Source: Luteolibacter yonseiensis (lineage in GTDB: Bacteria > Verrucomicrobiota > Verrucomicrobiia > Verrucomicrobiales > Akkermansiaceae). Taken from it: 64,000 bases of DNA. Below are positions 47,822 through 57,747 of the stretch, in pieces. The stretch spans positions 1 through 64,000 of the forward strand of contig NZ_JAENIK010000012.1 of the NCBI RefSeq assembly GCF_016595465.1, in the 5' to 3' direction. The notes under the pieces are model-generated. The model searched no databases. It was not told the DNA's origin and saw only the letters and a program-made list of their open reading frames with translations. The stretch's first letter is position 1, and every line of letters begins with the position of its first letter. A program made the translations under genes and the position numbers.

Positions 47822-48691
47822 ATGTCCGAACCCAATCTTGTCAGCATTGTCATTCCCTGTTTCCGGATGGCCCGGTATGTCGGGGACGCGTTGGAATCGA
47901 TCGGTAAGCAGAGTTACGCCAACTGGGAGATCGTCGCCGTCGATGACTGCGGACCGGAGGATGGCACGAAAGGTATTTTTGAAGCTTTTGCCGCCCGTTT
48001 TCCGGACCGCCGGATCGAGCTCATCCGTCACGAACAGAACGGAGGAGTCAGCAAGGCCAGGAACACCGCCATCGCGGCTGCGAAGGGGGAGTGGGTGGCT
48101 TTCCTCGATCCGGACGACTACTGGCTTCCGGGACATCTCCAGGCCGCCGTCGAAGTTTTCAAGAGCAAGCCGGAAACCGCCGTGGTGTCATGCGAGGTGG
48201 AGGCGTTCACCGAGGATGAGAAAGGTGTGGAAATCGTCCGCTGGCGGATACCGCCGTGGAAAATCAAGAGTTTTCCCGCATCCCTGGTGTATCACAATTT
48301 CATCCAGCCGTCCGCGGCGGTCGTCCGCAAAGATTTTCTGGATAGGATTTCGGGATTCGACACCACGCCGGAGATCCAGCATATCGAAGATTATGATCTG
48401 TGGATCAGGCTCGCCCAGCTCGAGGCGGGGTTCGAGCTGCTCCAAACCGCGACATGCCGCTATCGCAAGCATCCGCAGGCGGCGACCAGCGATCCCGAAA
48501 AAATGCGGCGCCTTCATGAGGTGTTGTTCCGCAAGCATATCCTGTTCTTCATCCAGATGCAGTCCCGGCTGCTTCAGGCCGAGGCGGAGTCATCCGCGCG
48601 GGTTGCCGCCAAGCTGGAGGGCCCGCTGTTCAAGATCGCCCACCGGGTTGACCGGCTGCTGGCGAAGCTCAAGACCCGGCTCGTTCCATAG
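47822..48691 (+). CDS. Glycosyltransferase family 2
   Basis: 289 residues from ATG at 47822 (MSEPNLVSIVIPCF). GT-A nucleotide binding is seen in SIVIPCFRMARYVGDALES, AVDDCGPEDGT and the metal-binding FLDPDDYW. The catalytic base region IEDYDLWIRLAQ and CRYRKHPQAAT are also present. Complete and normal. A 191-base stretch before it contains no gene. Transfers one sugar of the polymer repeat. Confidence 0.92.
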   Translation: MSEPNLVSIVIPCFRMARYVGDALESIGKQSYANWEIVAVDDCGPEDGTKGIFEAFAARFPDRRIELIRHEQNGGVSKARNTAIAAAKGEWVAFLDPDDYWLPGHLQAAVEVFKSKPETAVVSCEVEAFTEDEKGVEIVRWRIPPWKIKSFPASLVYHNFIQPSAAVVRKDFLDRISGFDTTPEIQHIEDYDLWIRLAQLEAGFELLQTATCRYRKHPQAATSDPEKMRRLHEVLFRKHILFFIQMQSRLLQAEAESSARVAAKLEGPLFKIAHRVDRLLAKLKTRLVP

Positions 48692-48732
48692 GAATGAGAT
48701 GATTCACGCAAACATCCTCCACCCGGACATCC

Positions 48733-49689
48733 ATGCTTAAAGTATCAGTCTTGCTTTGTACCCACAACCCCAAGGACGGCTATATCACCAGGACCTTGGA
48801 GGCGCTGAAAGATCAGACTCTTCCCCGTGACCAGTGGGAGCTGATGCTGATCGACAATTCATCGGCGGATCCCCTTGCCGGCAGGTACGACCTGTCGTGG
48901 CATCCGAACGGCCGGCACCTTTTGGAAAAGGAGCTGGGGCTCACCCCCGCCAGGATGTGCGGGATCGCCAACGCGTCGTCAGAGCTGCTGGTCTTCGTGG
49001 ATGACGACAACGTCCTTCGTCCCGATTATCTCGCAAAAGCCGTGGAGATCGCGGAAAAGCATCCATTCCTCGGAGCCTGGGGCGGCAACACCAAGGGCGT
49101 CTATGAGGTCACTCCTCCGGAATGGTTTGGCAAGTGGGCGGAATATATCGGTGTCAAGAAACATGACCGCTTCAATTGGACCAACGTTCCTTGCAATGCG
49201 AAATGCTCTCCCATCGGGGCGGGACTCTGCGTCCGCCGCGCGGTGGCGGTTGCCTATGCGGAGGAGCAGAAAAACTCCGACGAGCTGAAACTGGACCGTT
49301 GCGGCGACCTGTTGCTGGGCTGCGGTGATCTCGATCTCGCCTATCATTCGGTGAAACTGGACATGGGTTATGCCGTGACACCGGAGCTGGAGCTGGATCA
49401 CCTCATTCCCGCCGGCCGGCTGACAGAGGAATATCTGGAGCGGCTCGTGGACCAGACGATGTTCAGCGGTGCTTTCCTCCAATTCAAATGGGGACAAATC
49501 GACAAATCATTCTCACCTCCGGGATGGAAAAGCCGGCAGCTGAAACGGTGGCGGAACCGTGGGAAATCCGCAATCGACCGCAAGCTGAACGAGGCCATTG
49601 ACCGGGGATACGCGCGGGGCCGGCTCATGCTCGGTTCAGGAATGACACAGCAGGCTTTTCTCGCCCTCCAAGCTGGCGGGAAAAAATAA
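48733..49689 (+). CDS. Glycosyltransferase family 2
   Basis: 318 residues. SVLLCTHNPKDGYITRTLEAL, DNSSADPL and the metal-binding FVDDDNVLRPDYL are typical GT2. The later GAGLCVRRAVAVAY and GCGDLDLAYHSVKL supply the catalytic Asp region. The gene starts 41 bases after the previous one. Confidence 0.92.
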   Translation: MLKVSVLLCTHNPKDGYITRTLEALKDQTLPRDQWELMLIDNSSADPLAGRYDLSWHPNGRHLLEKELGLTPARMCGIANASSELLVFVDDDNVLRPDYLAKAVEIAEKHPFLGAWGGNTKGVYEVTPPEWFGKWAEYIGVKKHDRFNWTNVPCNAKCSPIGAGLCVRRAVAVAYAEEQKNSDELKLDRCGDLLLGCGDLDLAYHSVKLDMGYAVTPELELDHLIPAGRLTEEYLERLVDQTMFSGAFLQFKWGQIDKSFSPPGWKSRQLKRWRNRGKSAIDRKLNEAIDRGYARGRLMLGSGMTQQAFLALQAGGKK

Positions 49690-49723
49690 GGACGGGGCCG
49701 CGGGTTCGTTACAAGTATTATTC

Positions 49724-50947
49724 ATGCGTATATTGGTGATCAGCCCGATAAGCAGCCATCCCCAGGACGAGGGGAACACCGAGCGGGTTTTCCAAATCAT
49801 GACCCATCTCAAAAAGGAGGGGCACGATGTATTCCTCCTTTATTTCCAGATCCAATCCTTCAGCAAACCGAAAAATCTGGATGCCCTGTACGAGGCCTGG
49901 CCCGACAGGGTCGCCCACGTGGAAGTGTCCGGCAACCTCAAGGGCAAAGGGCCTGCGATCACACCGAGATATGCCCTTTATCGAAAGATACTCGGACTGG
50001 GCCACAAGCTTCCAAGGAGCTTGCGGCCGTCATTCTATTCGTTGTCCGACGTGATCGGAGGAGCCGACCGTTGGGTGCCGAGACGCGCCGGCGGCAAACT
50101 GCGTGAGGTGGTGGAGGCATTCAAACCGGAAGCGGTTGTCTGCGAATACGCGGTTCTATCGGCTTTCCTGGATGAGTTCGACTCCGGTGTCATCAAGATC
50201 ATCGACACGCATGACAAATTCACCGACAGGAACAGCAACATCGGAAGGCAGGGGATCCTGCCTTGGCTGTCGTTCACGAAAAGCCAAGAACGCAAGGCGT
50301 TGCTGAGGGCGGATCATGTGATCGCCATCCAACAGGAGGAGGCCGCCTACTTCCGCGGATTGACCGCCGGTCGGAGCGCCGTGCATCTGGTGGAGCAATT
50401 GTCCGAATTGCCGGTCGTTTCGGATGCGTCGGACAGCCCCGGTGTTTTTGGCCTGATCGGTTCTCCAAACCCTTTCAATCTCGAAGGATTGGCGTGGTTC
50501 TACGAGAGCATCTGGCCCAAAATCACCAACGCGGTCCCGGGAGCAAAGATGGTGCTTGCGGGCAGCATCTGCGGTCGTGTGCCAGCGCCTTCCGGCGTGG
50601 TGGAGATCGGTTTTGTGAAGGACCGCGTGGACTTCTATAACCAATGTTCGTTCGTGGTAAATCCCGTGCGTGGTGGAACGGGCCTGAAAATCAAGTCCGT
50701 GGAGGCTCTCTTCCACGCCCGGCCGCTGGTAACGACCAAACATGGAGCCTCGGGGTTGCTCGATCTCTATCCGGACGGGATCATGGCGTGCGATGATCCT
50801 GGTGCCTTCGCGGAGGCATGTATCCTGTTGTTGAAGGATCAGGAGAAAGTTCGTTCCATGTCGAGGATGGCCTCGGAATCCGCGAGAAGGGTGGGAGACA
50901 AATCTTCGGCGAGCCTTGAGGAGTGTTTGCAGCCCCGCAAGCGATAG
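49724..50947 (+). CDS. Glycosyltransferase, GT4-like
   Basis: 407 residues, GT-B. RILVISPISSHPQDEGNTER at the start, IDTHDKFTDRN, then a C-terminal Rossmann half with FGLIGSPNPFNLEGLAWF, KMVLAGSICGR and the nucleotide-sugar region NPVRGGTGLKIKSVEAL with GTGLK-x-K. The pattern resembles GT4 enzymes of exopolysaccharide clusters. Confidence 0.9.
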   Translation: MRILVISPISSHPQDEGNTERVFQIMTHLKKEGHDVFLLYFQIQSFSKPKNLDALYEAWPDRVAHVEVSGNLKGKGPAITPRYALYRKILGLGHKLPRSLRPSFYSLSDVIGGADRWVPRRAGGKLREVVEAFKPEAVVCEYAVLSAFLDEFDSGVIKIIDTHDKFTDRNSNIGRQGILPWLSFTKSQERKALLRADHVIAIQQEEAAYFRGLTAGRSAVHLVEQLSELPVVSDASDSPGVFGLIGSPNPFNLEGLAWFYESIWPKITNAVPGAKMVLAGSICGRVPAPSGVVEIGFVKDRVDFYNQCSFVVNPVRGGTGLKIKSVEALFHARPLVTTKHGASGLLDLYPDGIMACDDPGAFAEACILLLKDQEKVRSMSRMASESARRVGDKSSASLEECLQPRKR

Positions 50948-51039
50948 GGAAAACGAAGCTGCGGTTTTAGTGTTCACCAGTTGAAGATCTTCTGTCCATC
51001 TCCATCAGACACCCGTTTGCCGGGTGGTGGCCCACAATC

Positions 51040-52152
51040 ATGCATCTGATCCATCTTCTTGAAAGGGTTCCTCCCGCGTTTGATGGCATCGGTGATTTTG
51101 CACTGATATTATCCCGGAGGCTTGAGGAAATCGGGGCCTGTTCCAACGCCCTGCTTCCGATGAGGGAAACCGGAGCGACGGAGAACGACCGGCAGCTTTC
51201 GGATTTCACCGACTACCGCACCAGGATCGAAGCGGAAATCAATCGTCATCGCAGCCGTCATCCTGGTGACAGGATCGCGCTGTTGCTTCACTTCAACCGT
51301 GGAGGGTTTCATCCGCACGGACTGCACTTCCATCTCAACTCCCTTCTGGGGTCGTTGAAAAAAAGCTTCGGCCTGCCGCTGTTCGTTTTTTTCCATGAAT
51401 TCCTTCCGTCGCGTGCTCCGCGCAGACTCCACCGCTGGTTGCGGCCGGTGCAGGTTGCCGCCGCACGACGCCTGATCCGTGCCGCGTCGCATTGTTTCAC
51501 CAACAACGAGGTTTACGCGAAACGCATCGCCGGGATCTGTCCGGGCGCCACTCCGGAAGTGGCTCCGATTTTTTCGAATATTGGCGAACCTGATCCCTCC
51601 GACACAGGGGGCAAGGAACCGGGTTCGTGGGTGATCTTCGGCTCGGCGGACCGGGCGAGGAATTCCCTGCGGGGCTTGGAACGCATGGTGAAGGCCGGAG
51701 AGCTGGCATTGAAACCCTCGGTCATCCGCGTGGTTGCCGGGGGACGGAAAATGGAAGCCCTGACAGCACAGGTTTCCAAGCTATCGGACCTCGGGGTGCA
51801 GGTGGAGGTCCTGCCCAATCTGCCGGCTCCGGAAGTGAGCGCCGTCTTTCAAAAAAGCGAGTTCTTCTTCACCGATTACCTCGCGGACATGGACGAGCCC
51901 TGGTTGGACATGCTGCTCAAGTCGGGCACCTTCGCCGCCGCCAATTCCCATGGAGTGATCACAGTGACTCCAAAGGATGGGTTGGGATGGATGACCGCGT
52001 CCGGCCATCCCGGTCTGGTTTTCTTGAATCAGGCAGAGCAGGGACGAGATGCCGCGAAACTGAATCCGGCCGCGTTGCGAACGTGGTATCATAATCGTTG
52101 TCATAGCCGGAATCTGGCGGCCCGGATGAAGGCGGCGATGGAATCGTTCTGA
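51040..52152 (+). CDS. Glycosyltransferase-like protein (GT-B)
   Basis: 370 residues. The start HLLERVPPAFDGIGDFALIL is the usual glycine loop of GT4 enzymes. The middle FVFFHEFLPSRAPRR and CFTNNEVYAKRIAG are acceptor-side features. The C-terminal half is divergent (WVIFGSADRARNSLRG, FFFTDYLADMDEPWLDMLLKSG), and the canonical EX7E motif is not evident. It may be an active but unusual transferase. Confidence 0.75.
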   Translation: MHLIHLLERVPPAFDGIGDFALILSRRLEEIGACSNALLPMRETGATENDRQLSDFTDYRTRIEAEINRHRSRHPGDRIALLLHFNRGGFHPHGLHFHLNSLLGSLKKSFGLPLFVFFHEFLPSRAPRRLHRWLRPVQVAAARRLIRAASHCFTNNEVYAKRIAGICPGATPEVAPIFSNIGEPDPSDTGGKEPGSWVIFGSADRARNSLRGLERMVKAGELALKPSVIRVVAGGRKMEALTAQVSKLSDLGVQVEVLPNLPAPEVSAVFQKSEFFFTDYLADMDEPWLDMLLKSGTFAAANSHGVITVTPKDGLGWMTASGHPGLVFLNQAEQGRDAAKLNPAALRTWYHNRCHSRNLAARMKAAMESF

Positions 52153-52207
52153 TCGCAGGGTGGTGGAAAGCCGGGCATGCGGCGCGGTTTTCAGTGGAAT
52201 TGGGAAT

Positions 52208-53341
52208 ATGATCGAGTCATCAAACGCCGGAGTAGATAAGAAGCCGACGGGGGCTCAGCGCATGGTCGGAATCGACCAATTGCGCTACGTGCTGGCCCTT
52301 TGGGTTTTCCTGTGTCACGGCGGACGTCCTCCTTTTCTCGAAGGGCACGGCAGCGCGGCGATATGGGATTGGGCCGACAAGCTTTACGCGTGGAGTGTCA
52401 ACGGCCAGGCCGCGGTGATCGGTTTTTTCATCATCTCCGGGCTCTGCATCCATTATCCGAACATCCACAGGAAGAAAATCAATGTGATATCCTTCTACTG
52501 CGGGCGTATCCTGCGCCTGGGACTGCCGGTTGCGATATGCCTTTTTCTGGTCCGGTCGTCGGGGTATGACAAACATCATTGGTGGCTCTACGCGGTTCCT
52601 GTTTGGACCCTGTTTTGCGAGGCGATCTACTATGCGATCTATCCCGTAGTTCTACAGATGACCAAGAGAGGGTGGCTTCCGGCTCTCATCCTCGTTTCGA
52701 GCGTTGTTTCGTTCGCAATGATCATCGTTCTCGGCTCGCAGAGGGAGATGAATTTCCAGGAGGGGGGGATGGGCGGACTGTTTTTTTGGAAGACGGCGCT
52801 GTTGGCGCTTCCTTGCTGGCTTTCCGGCCTCCTGATAGCGGAACAATTTTCAAAAGCACCACCCGACTGGCATGCGGAACTAACCCGCGCCTCCATTTGG
52901 AAGTGGAGAATGGCGGCGGTGCTGCTGTCTGTTCCGACATTCCCTCTCTACCGGATCGGACTCTATCTTGATATTGTCAGGGATCCAATCAAGGGACTTC
53001 CCTTCGCCTCCCAAACGACCCTGCTGCTCTATGGCATCTTCGCCTTCATGTGGCTCAAGCGCGAGGTCGCCTATCATAATACCCTCAACCGGCCGGTTTG
53101 TGCCCTGTTCGAAAAATTCGGCAAGGCGTCCTATTCCCTGTATCTGGTCCATATCGGTGTGATCTGGCACATCGAGCGTTTCTTTGCCGGTCCTTCTTTT
53201 CCAGGTTATCTGTTGGAATGGCTGATTATCGTCATCGCGGTTCACATCGCGACATTCCTGTTCTATATTGCGGTGGAGAAACCTTCCCACAAGGCCGCTC
53301 AAAAATGCACCGGTTTTCTCAAGAAGGTGGCGGGCTACTAG
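52208..53341 (+). CDS. Membrane acyltransferase (acyltransferase 3 family)
   Basis: 377 residues from ATG at 52208. About ten membrane helices. The first carries the conserved ALWVFLCHGGRPPF with His. PVWTLFCEAIYYAIYP and the late KASYSLYLVHIGVIWH are typical. The family O-acetylates or otherwise acylates sugars of surface glycans. An in-frame GTG upstream (52160) would add 16 residues and is less likely. Within the cluster it should decorate the polysaccharide repeat. Confidence 0.9.
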   Translation: MIESSNAGVDKKPTGAQRMVGIDQLRYVLALWVFLCHGGRPPFLEGHGSAAIWDWADKLYAWSVNGQAAVIGFFIISGLCIHYPNIHRKKINVISFYCGRILRLGLPVAICLFLVRSSGYDKHHWWLYAVPVWTLFCEAIYYAIYPVVLQMTKRGWLPALILVSSVVSFAMIIVLGSQREMNFQEGGMGGLFFWKTALLALPCWLSGLLIAEQFSKAPPDWHAELTRASIWKWRMAAVLLSVPTFPLYRIGLYLDIVRDPIKGLPFASQTTLLLYGIFAFMWLKREVAYHNTLNRPVCALFEKFGKASYSLYLVHIGVIWHIERFFAGPSFPGYLLEWLIIVIAVHIATFLFYIAVEKPSHKAAQKCTGFLKKVAGY

Positions 53342-53390
53342 GTTTCCCCGTGACAAGGCCTCCCCATTGCCAGGCCACGACATTTTTTCC

Positions 53391-54272
53391 ATGAGCTCGA
53401 CTTCACCCAAGATCACCTGCGCGATCCTCTGCTACAACTACGGGCGTTTTCTCGGACAGGCGATCGACAGCTGTCTCGACCAGACTTTGGACGCATCCTT
53501 GTATGAGGTTCTGGTGATCGATGACGGTTCGACGGATGAAACACCGGAAGTCTGTGCCGCATACGGAGACCGGATCCGCGTGTCACGTACCGCCAACCAG
53601 GGGTTCCCGGCAAGTTTGGGACGCGCTGTCACGGAGGCCCGGGGAGAGTACGTGATCCTGCTGGATGCGGATGATTATTTCCTCCCGGACAAGCTCGAGC
53701 TCTTCGATGCCGCTTTCAGGAACGGGGCTGAATTCGTGGTGAACGGTCATGAGGTCATTACCGAGGACAGTCCGGAGCGCGTGTATGGCGAAGGGGGACA
53801 GACCAGCACGATCGGATTCAGGAAGGCTCCCTCGCTGGACGTTCTGCCGGTGAACAACGAGTTGCCGTTCCACATCATCGGCAAGGCGTTCGGAGACAAA
53901 TTCATCCCCGCCCCCCTGACGATTTATCGTGTTCACGGAGAGTCGATGACCAAGCGGGGAGGGTTCCGGCACGCGAAATATTTCGCGGACCGCTTCCGTG
54001 AATGTCATTTGAAATGCGTGGAGCTTCTGGACAAGCCCGGCTGGAGCGCGAAGCGTGCCGAACTTTTGAAAGCCGCCGCGCATTGGCGGACGGAAGAGGT
54101 CCGCGAGAGAATCAATTCCCGCATTGCCGAGCGCGACCGTTTGAAGGCGTTCGTGTGCTGCATCACGGCCGGTCGTGTGCTGGCGGATGAAGGGGTGGGG
54201 GCGCTGCGCATCTGGCGCACGGTGGCACGTGGCATTCTCTGGAGCACCGGCGTGCACTGGCGTTACCGCTGA
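53391..54272 (+). CDS. Glycosyltransferase family 2, possibly catalytically altered
   Basis: 293 residues from ATG at 53391. The GT-A half is intact: CAILCYNYGRFLGQAID, VIDDGSTDETPE and LLDADDYFLP. The region that normally carries the ED.D/W catalytic base is short and reads PVNNELPFHIIGKAFGDKF, with no acidic-acidic-aromatic block. The ending IYRVHGES is typical of complete family members. So about 20-30 residues appear to be missing compared with the GT2 at 47822. It may use another residue or be impaired. Confidence 0.82.
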   Translation: MSSTSPKITCAILCYNYGRFLGQAIDSCLDQTLDASLYEVLVIDDGSTDETPEVCAAYGDRIRVSRTANQGFPASLGRAVTEARGEYVILLDADDYFLPDKLELFDAAFRNGAEFVVNGHEVITEDSPERVYGEGGQTSTIGFRKAPSLDVLPVNNELPFHIIGKAFGDKFIPAPLTIYRVHGESMTKRGGFRHAKYFADRFRECHLKCVELLDKPGWSAKRAELLKAAAHWRTEEVRERINSRIAERDRLKAFVCCITAGRVLADEGVGALRIWRTVARGILWSTGVHWRYR

Positions 54273-54297
54273 AACGCATGGACGCGATGATCAATAA

Positions 54298-55479
54298 ATG
54301 ACGACTCAACCGGACAAGGGAATCACGGTGGTGGACTGGGGCGGCTTTCGCAAGGAGCTGGCCGGGGAGCTGCACAAACGCGGTTTGCTCGCGCGATACC
54401 TGACCACAAATCCCCGTTGGAAGGCGGCCCAGTCCGGCATTCCGGCGGAGCTGATCAGGAGCCGGAGCTTCTACCGTTATCTGGAAGCCGGTCTGGCACG
54501 CTCTCCCGCGTTGGAGAAAAAGTTCGCGTCCGCCCTCAAGCTGATGAAGGACAGGAACTTCGTCAGATTCGTGCCGGACAACATCGTTCCGGGGACGACC
54601 GTTTGTTTCCTTTCCGGTTCGGGAGAGGGGGTCTTGCGCGCCAGGGAGAACGGACGGCTGGAGCAGCCGGTCAAATGCATCCTCCAGCGCGGATCCGCGC
54701 ATATCACCTGGTTGGAGGATCTCCTCGACCGCGAGTATGCGGTTTTGGGAATCAGGCGGAAAAGGCTGGCCGCCTATTATTTGGAAAAGGAGGAATATGA
54801 ATATTCGTTCGCGGACCGCATCGTGGTGCCATCCGCGGTGGCGGCGAAAACCTATGTTTCAAGAGGGGTGGACCCGGAGAAGATATCGGTGATTTCCCTC
54901 GGAGCTCCGCCTCTTCCACCACGACAGGACGTCGCGGACAAGAGCCGCGCCTTGCAGGGAAAGCTGATCTACGTCGGGCAGTTGTCCGTGCGCAAGGGTT
55001 TCCACATCCTGGCCGAAGTGCTCCGCACGTCCAAGGCGGTCAAGGAGTTGATTGTCATCGGGAACGTCGTGGATCCGGAAGTGGTTGCGGCGCTCAAGGA
55101 TGATCCCCGCGTCGTATGGAAGGGCGCCCTGCCCCGTGAACAGGTCATGAAGGAGCTTGCCCACGCGGATGCGCTGGTGCTGCCCAGCGTGGAGGATGGC
55201 TTCGGCAGGGTGGTTACCGAAGCATTTGTCGCCGGAATCCCGGCCATCGTCTCGGATTGCTGCGGAGCGAGCGAGGTGGTGCTGAAAACCGGTGGTGGCA
55301 TCGTCTATGACGCGACCTCGCGTGAGGAACTACGGGATGCCATCGAGCGCCTGTTGACCGATGAGGCATTCAACAGGTCTTGCCGGGAAGCCATCGCGAG
55401 CGGCACCGGATCTTCGGGGGGCTGGGAGGAATACACGACCGGGTTTCTGAATGTCGTGGAACAGACCAGATCGAGATGA
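54298..55479 (+). CDS. Glycosyltransferase family 4
   Basis: 393 residues, GT-B. TVVDWGGFRKELAGEL at the start. The C-terminal half has LIYVGQLSVRKGFHILAEVL, ADALVLPSVEDGFGRVVTEA (EX7E with Glu in EDGFGRVVTE) and GIPAIVSDCCGASEVV. It starts 25 bases after the previous gene. Complete. Confidence 0.93.
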   Translation: MTTQPDKGITVVDWGGFRKELAGELHKRGLLARYLTTNPRWKAAQSGIPAELIRSRSFYRYLEAGLARSPALEKKFASALKLMKDRNFVRFVPDNIVPGTTVCFLSGSGEGVLRARENGRLEQPVKCILQRGSAHITWLEDLLDREYAVLGIRRKRLAAYYLEKEEYEYSFADRIVVPSAVAAKTYVSRGVDPEKISVISLGAPPLPPRQDVADKSRALQGKLIYVGQLSVRKGFHILAEVLRTSKAVKELIVIGNVVDPEVVAALKDDPRVVWKGALPREQVMKELAHADALVLPSVEDGFGRVVTEAFVAGIPAIVSDCCGASEVVLKTGGGIVYDATSREELRDAIERLLTDEAFNRSCREAIASGTGSSGGWEEYTTGFLNVVEQTRSR

Positions 55480-55533
55480 TCGCCACGACGGCATGAGTGA
55501 CCCCTTCAGCAGACTTATCTTTCAAAACCAGCA

Positions 55534-56664
55534 GTGAAGCAGACGCCTAATAACAAAATCATCATCTTTTATCCCTATATCGGCGAATATGGCGGAATCG
55601 AGCGGAACATCATCGCGCTGTCCGACGAAGCGATCGCGATGGGGTGTGAGCCGGTGCTGCTCTGTTTCTACGACCGGATACAGATGGAGAAATGGGGACC
55701 GGGAATCTCCGTCGTCCAACTGGGCGAGGGAGGAAGTCCGTTTGCCAAGGCCCGGAAAGTCAGGCAGTGGCTGGACGCGCACCGGCACGAGATCCTCGGA
55801 CTTCCGTTTTTCTTCGGCGGAAAAGCCGGTTTCTATGGAGGTCTCGCCGCGATGGGAGCCTATGCCCTGCACTACACGGATCCGCCGAGCCTTCTCAGCA
55901 AAGGACCGGACCGCAAGGGTGTCATGAAGCTGCTGGGGGACTTCCGGTCGAAGCTCTCCGACAAGATCACTTCCCGCGGGGTCTCCAATGCCCGTGTCCG
56001 TCTTACAATGACCCGCTGGAACGCCGAGGAGCTCGAGCGCTGTTATTCCCATCCTTTCGATGTCATCTACCAAGGCGGTCTCCTGCCCGAGGGAGAAGTC
56101 GTGTTCAAGGAACGTTGCCAGGGGCCGGTCCTGCGGCTGTTCTCTATCTGCCGTCTGACGGGCTCGAAACATCTCGATTGGATTGTCGACGCCGCCGTCA
56201 GGTTGAAACAGTCACCGGAAATCGCGCGATGGTTCGACAGTTTTGAAATCGTGATCGCAGGCAAGGGACCGGCACTTGAGGATCTGAAGAAGCATGCCGG
56301 GGAGCTGGGGGTGACCGAAATCGTGAGCTTCCCGGGCTTCCTGGATGCGGATCAGTTGAAAAACACATTTCAGGCGACCGACGTCTTCCTCGTGCCGGGC
56401 CGCCAGGGCTACGGATTGCCGGTGCTTGAGGCGCTGTATCGCAATGTGCCGGTGGTGTTGAACAGGGAATCGCGCATTTCCGAAATCCTGGCCGACAACC
56501 CCTGGGCCCATGTCACGGGAAACAGCAGCGGGGAGTTTTCCTCCGGACTGATTGATCACATCGCCGGCATTCGGGAGAAATATCCCGATCCCGCGCTGTT
56601 GAAAGACCTGCCGGTGGAGCAGGGCTGGGCTTCACAAATCGGCAAACGCTGCAACTGGTGGTAA
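55534..56664 (+). CDS. Glycosyltransferase family 4-like
   Basis: 376 residues from GTG at 55534. FYPYIGEYGGIERNIIALSD gives the N-terminal glycine loop. The C-terminal half has FSICRLTGSKHLDWIVDAA, EIVIAGKGPALEDLKKHA and VFLVPGRQGYGLPVLEALY. It is followed after three bases by the CgeB-like gene. Confidence 0.9.
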   Translation: MKQTPNNKIIIFYPYIGEYGGIERNIIALSDEAIAMGCEPVLLCFYDRIQMEKWGPGISVVQLGEGGSPFAKARKVRQWLDAHRHEILGLPFFFGGKAGFYGGLAAMGAYALHYTDPPSLLSKGPDRKGVMKLLGDFRSKLSDKITSRGVSNARVRLTMTRWNAEELERCYSHPFDVIYQGGLLPEGEVVFKERCQGPVLRLFSICRLTGSKHLDWIVDAAVRLKQSPEIARWFDSFEIVIAGKGPALEDLKKHAGELGVTEIVSFPGFLDADQLKNTFQATDVFLVPGRQGYGLPVLEALYRNVPVVLNRESRISEILADNPWAHVTGNSSGEFSSGLIDHIAGIREKYPDPALLKDLPVEQGWASQIGKRCNWW

Positions 56665-56667
56665 GAA

Positions 56668-57747
56668 ATGCCTTCCGAAAATAAAAATACCCCGAAAGCG
56701 GTTTTTGTGGCGCATCTGGGTTGTGCGGGCGCCTCCGGGCGGCAGCGGCTTTGGGCCTTGCGGCAGTGCGGCGTGGAGGTCGAGTCGCTGGACAAGGACG
56801 CTTATCGGAAAAATTCGGGACGTTTGAAAAACCTGCTGATCAAACTTTCCAGGAATCCATCGCTATCCTCAAGGTGGCGGGATCTGGAACACGACCTGAT
56901 CGAGCTTTGTAAAAAGACGGAGCCCGACCTCATCTGGATGGAATGGCCGAAGGAATTCGAATCCTCCCTATTCAGGAAATTGCGGGAGCTTCCGAAAATT
57001 CCGTTCCTCGTCTCGTTCCAAGATGACAACCCATGGGGAGAGCGGTCGGCCGATCAATGGATGTGGAAGCGGTATTTCAAGATCATTCCCGAGTTCGACA
57101 TCCACCTGGTGAAGAGACCCGAGGACAAGGACCGGATCCGCGAACTGGGCGGCAAAGCGAGCCGGCTATGGGAGCACGGCGCCTATTCTCCGCTGTTTCA
57201 CCCCGGCGAAGGCAAAGGCGCGAAAACCTACCCTGTGAGCTTCGTCGGCACCTGCATGGATGGGCGCGAGAAACTCGTCGGACTCCTCCTCGAGCAGGGG
57301 CTTCCCATCCATGTGTTCGGCACCCACTGGGAAAAACGCAGCGATCTGCCCAAACGCTATCCGGACAACTTCCATCCGGCGGTTCGTGCGGAACAATATG
57401 CCGACGTCCTGAGACAGTCGGGGATCTGCCTCGGCCTGGTGTCGCATTCCAACCGTGACGAATGGACGATGCGCACCTACGAGGTGCCTGCCTGTGGCAG
57501 CCTGCTTCTGGCCGAAAGGACACCCACTCATGAGAAGTGGTTTGAAGAGGGCAGGGAGATCGTCTTGTTCTCCGACAACGAGGAATGCGCTTCCGCGGTG
57601 AAGAAGTTGCTCTCGGATGAAGGCCGCCGCGATGAAATCGCATCCGCCGGTTCTGAAAAAATTTGCTCGAAGCCATGGGCTTTGGAGGAAAGGATGCGGG
57701 AATTCCTGAATTCCATCCGGGAAACGGCCCGCATGTCCTTGAAATGA
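56668..57747 (+). CDS. CgeB-like glycosyltransferase
   Basis: 359 residues. Family features are the N-terminal FVAHLGCAGASGRQRLWALR, PDLIWMEWPKEF and LVSFQDDNPWGERS. Later come SFVGTCMDGREKLVGLL, IHVFGTHWEK and MRTYEVPACGSLLLAERTPT. CgeB-type proteins are GT-B transferases known from spore-coat glycosylation and many surface glycan loci. The last four bases overlap the start of the membrane polymerase gene (ATGA). Confidence 0.88.
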   Translation: MPSENKNTPKAVFVAHLGCAGASGRQRLWALRQCGVEVESLDKDAYRKNSGRLKNLLIKLSRNPSLSSRWRDLEHDLIELCKKTEPDLIWMEWPKEFESSLFRKLRELPKIPFLVSFQDDNPWGERSADQWMWKRYFKIIPEFDIHLVKRPEDKDRIRELGGKASRLWEHGAYSPLFHPGEGKGAKTYPVSFVGTCMDGREKLVGLLLEQGLPIHVFGTHWEKRSDLPKRYPDNFHPAVRAEQYADVLRQSGICLGLVSHSNRDEWTMRTYEVPACGSLLLAERTPTHEKWFEEGREIVLFSDNEECASAVKKLLSDEGRRDEIASAGSEKICSKPWALEERMREFLNSIRETARMSLK

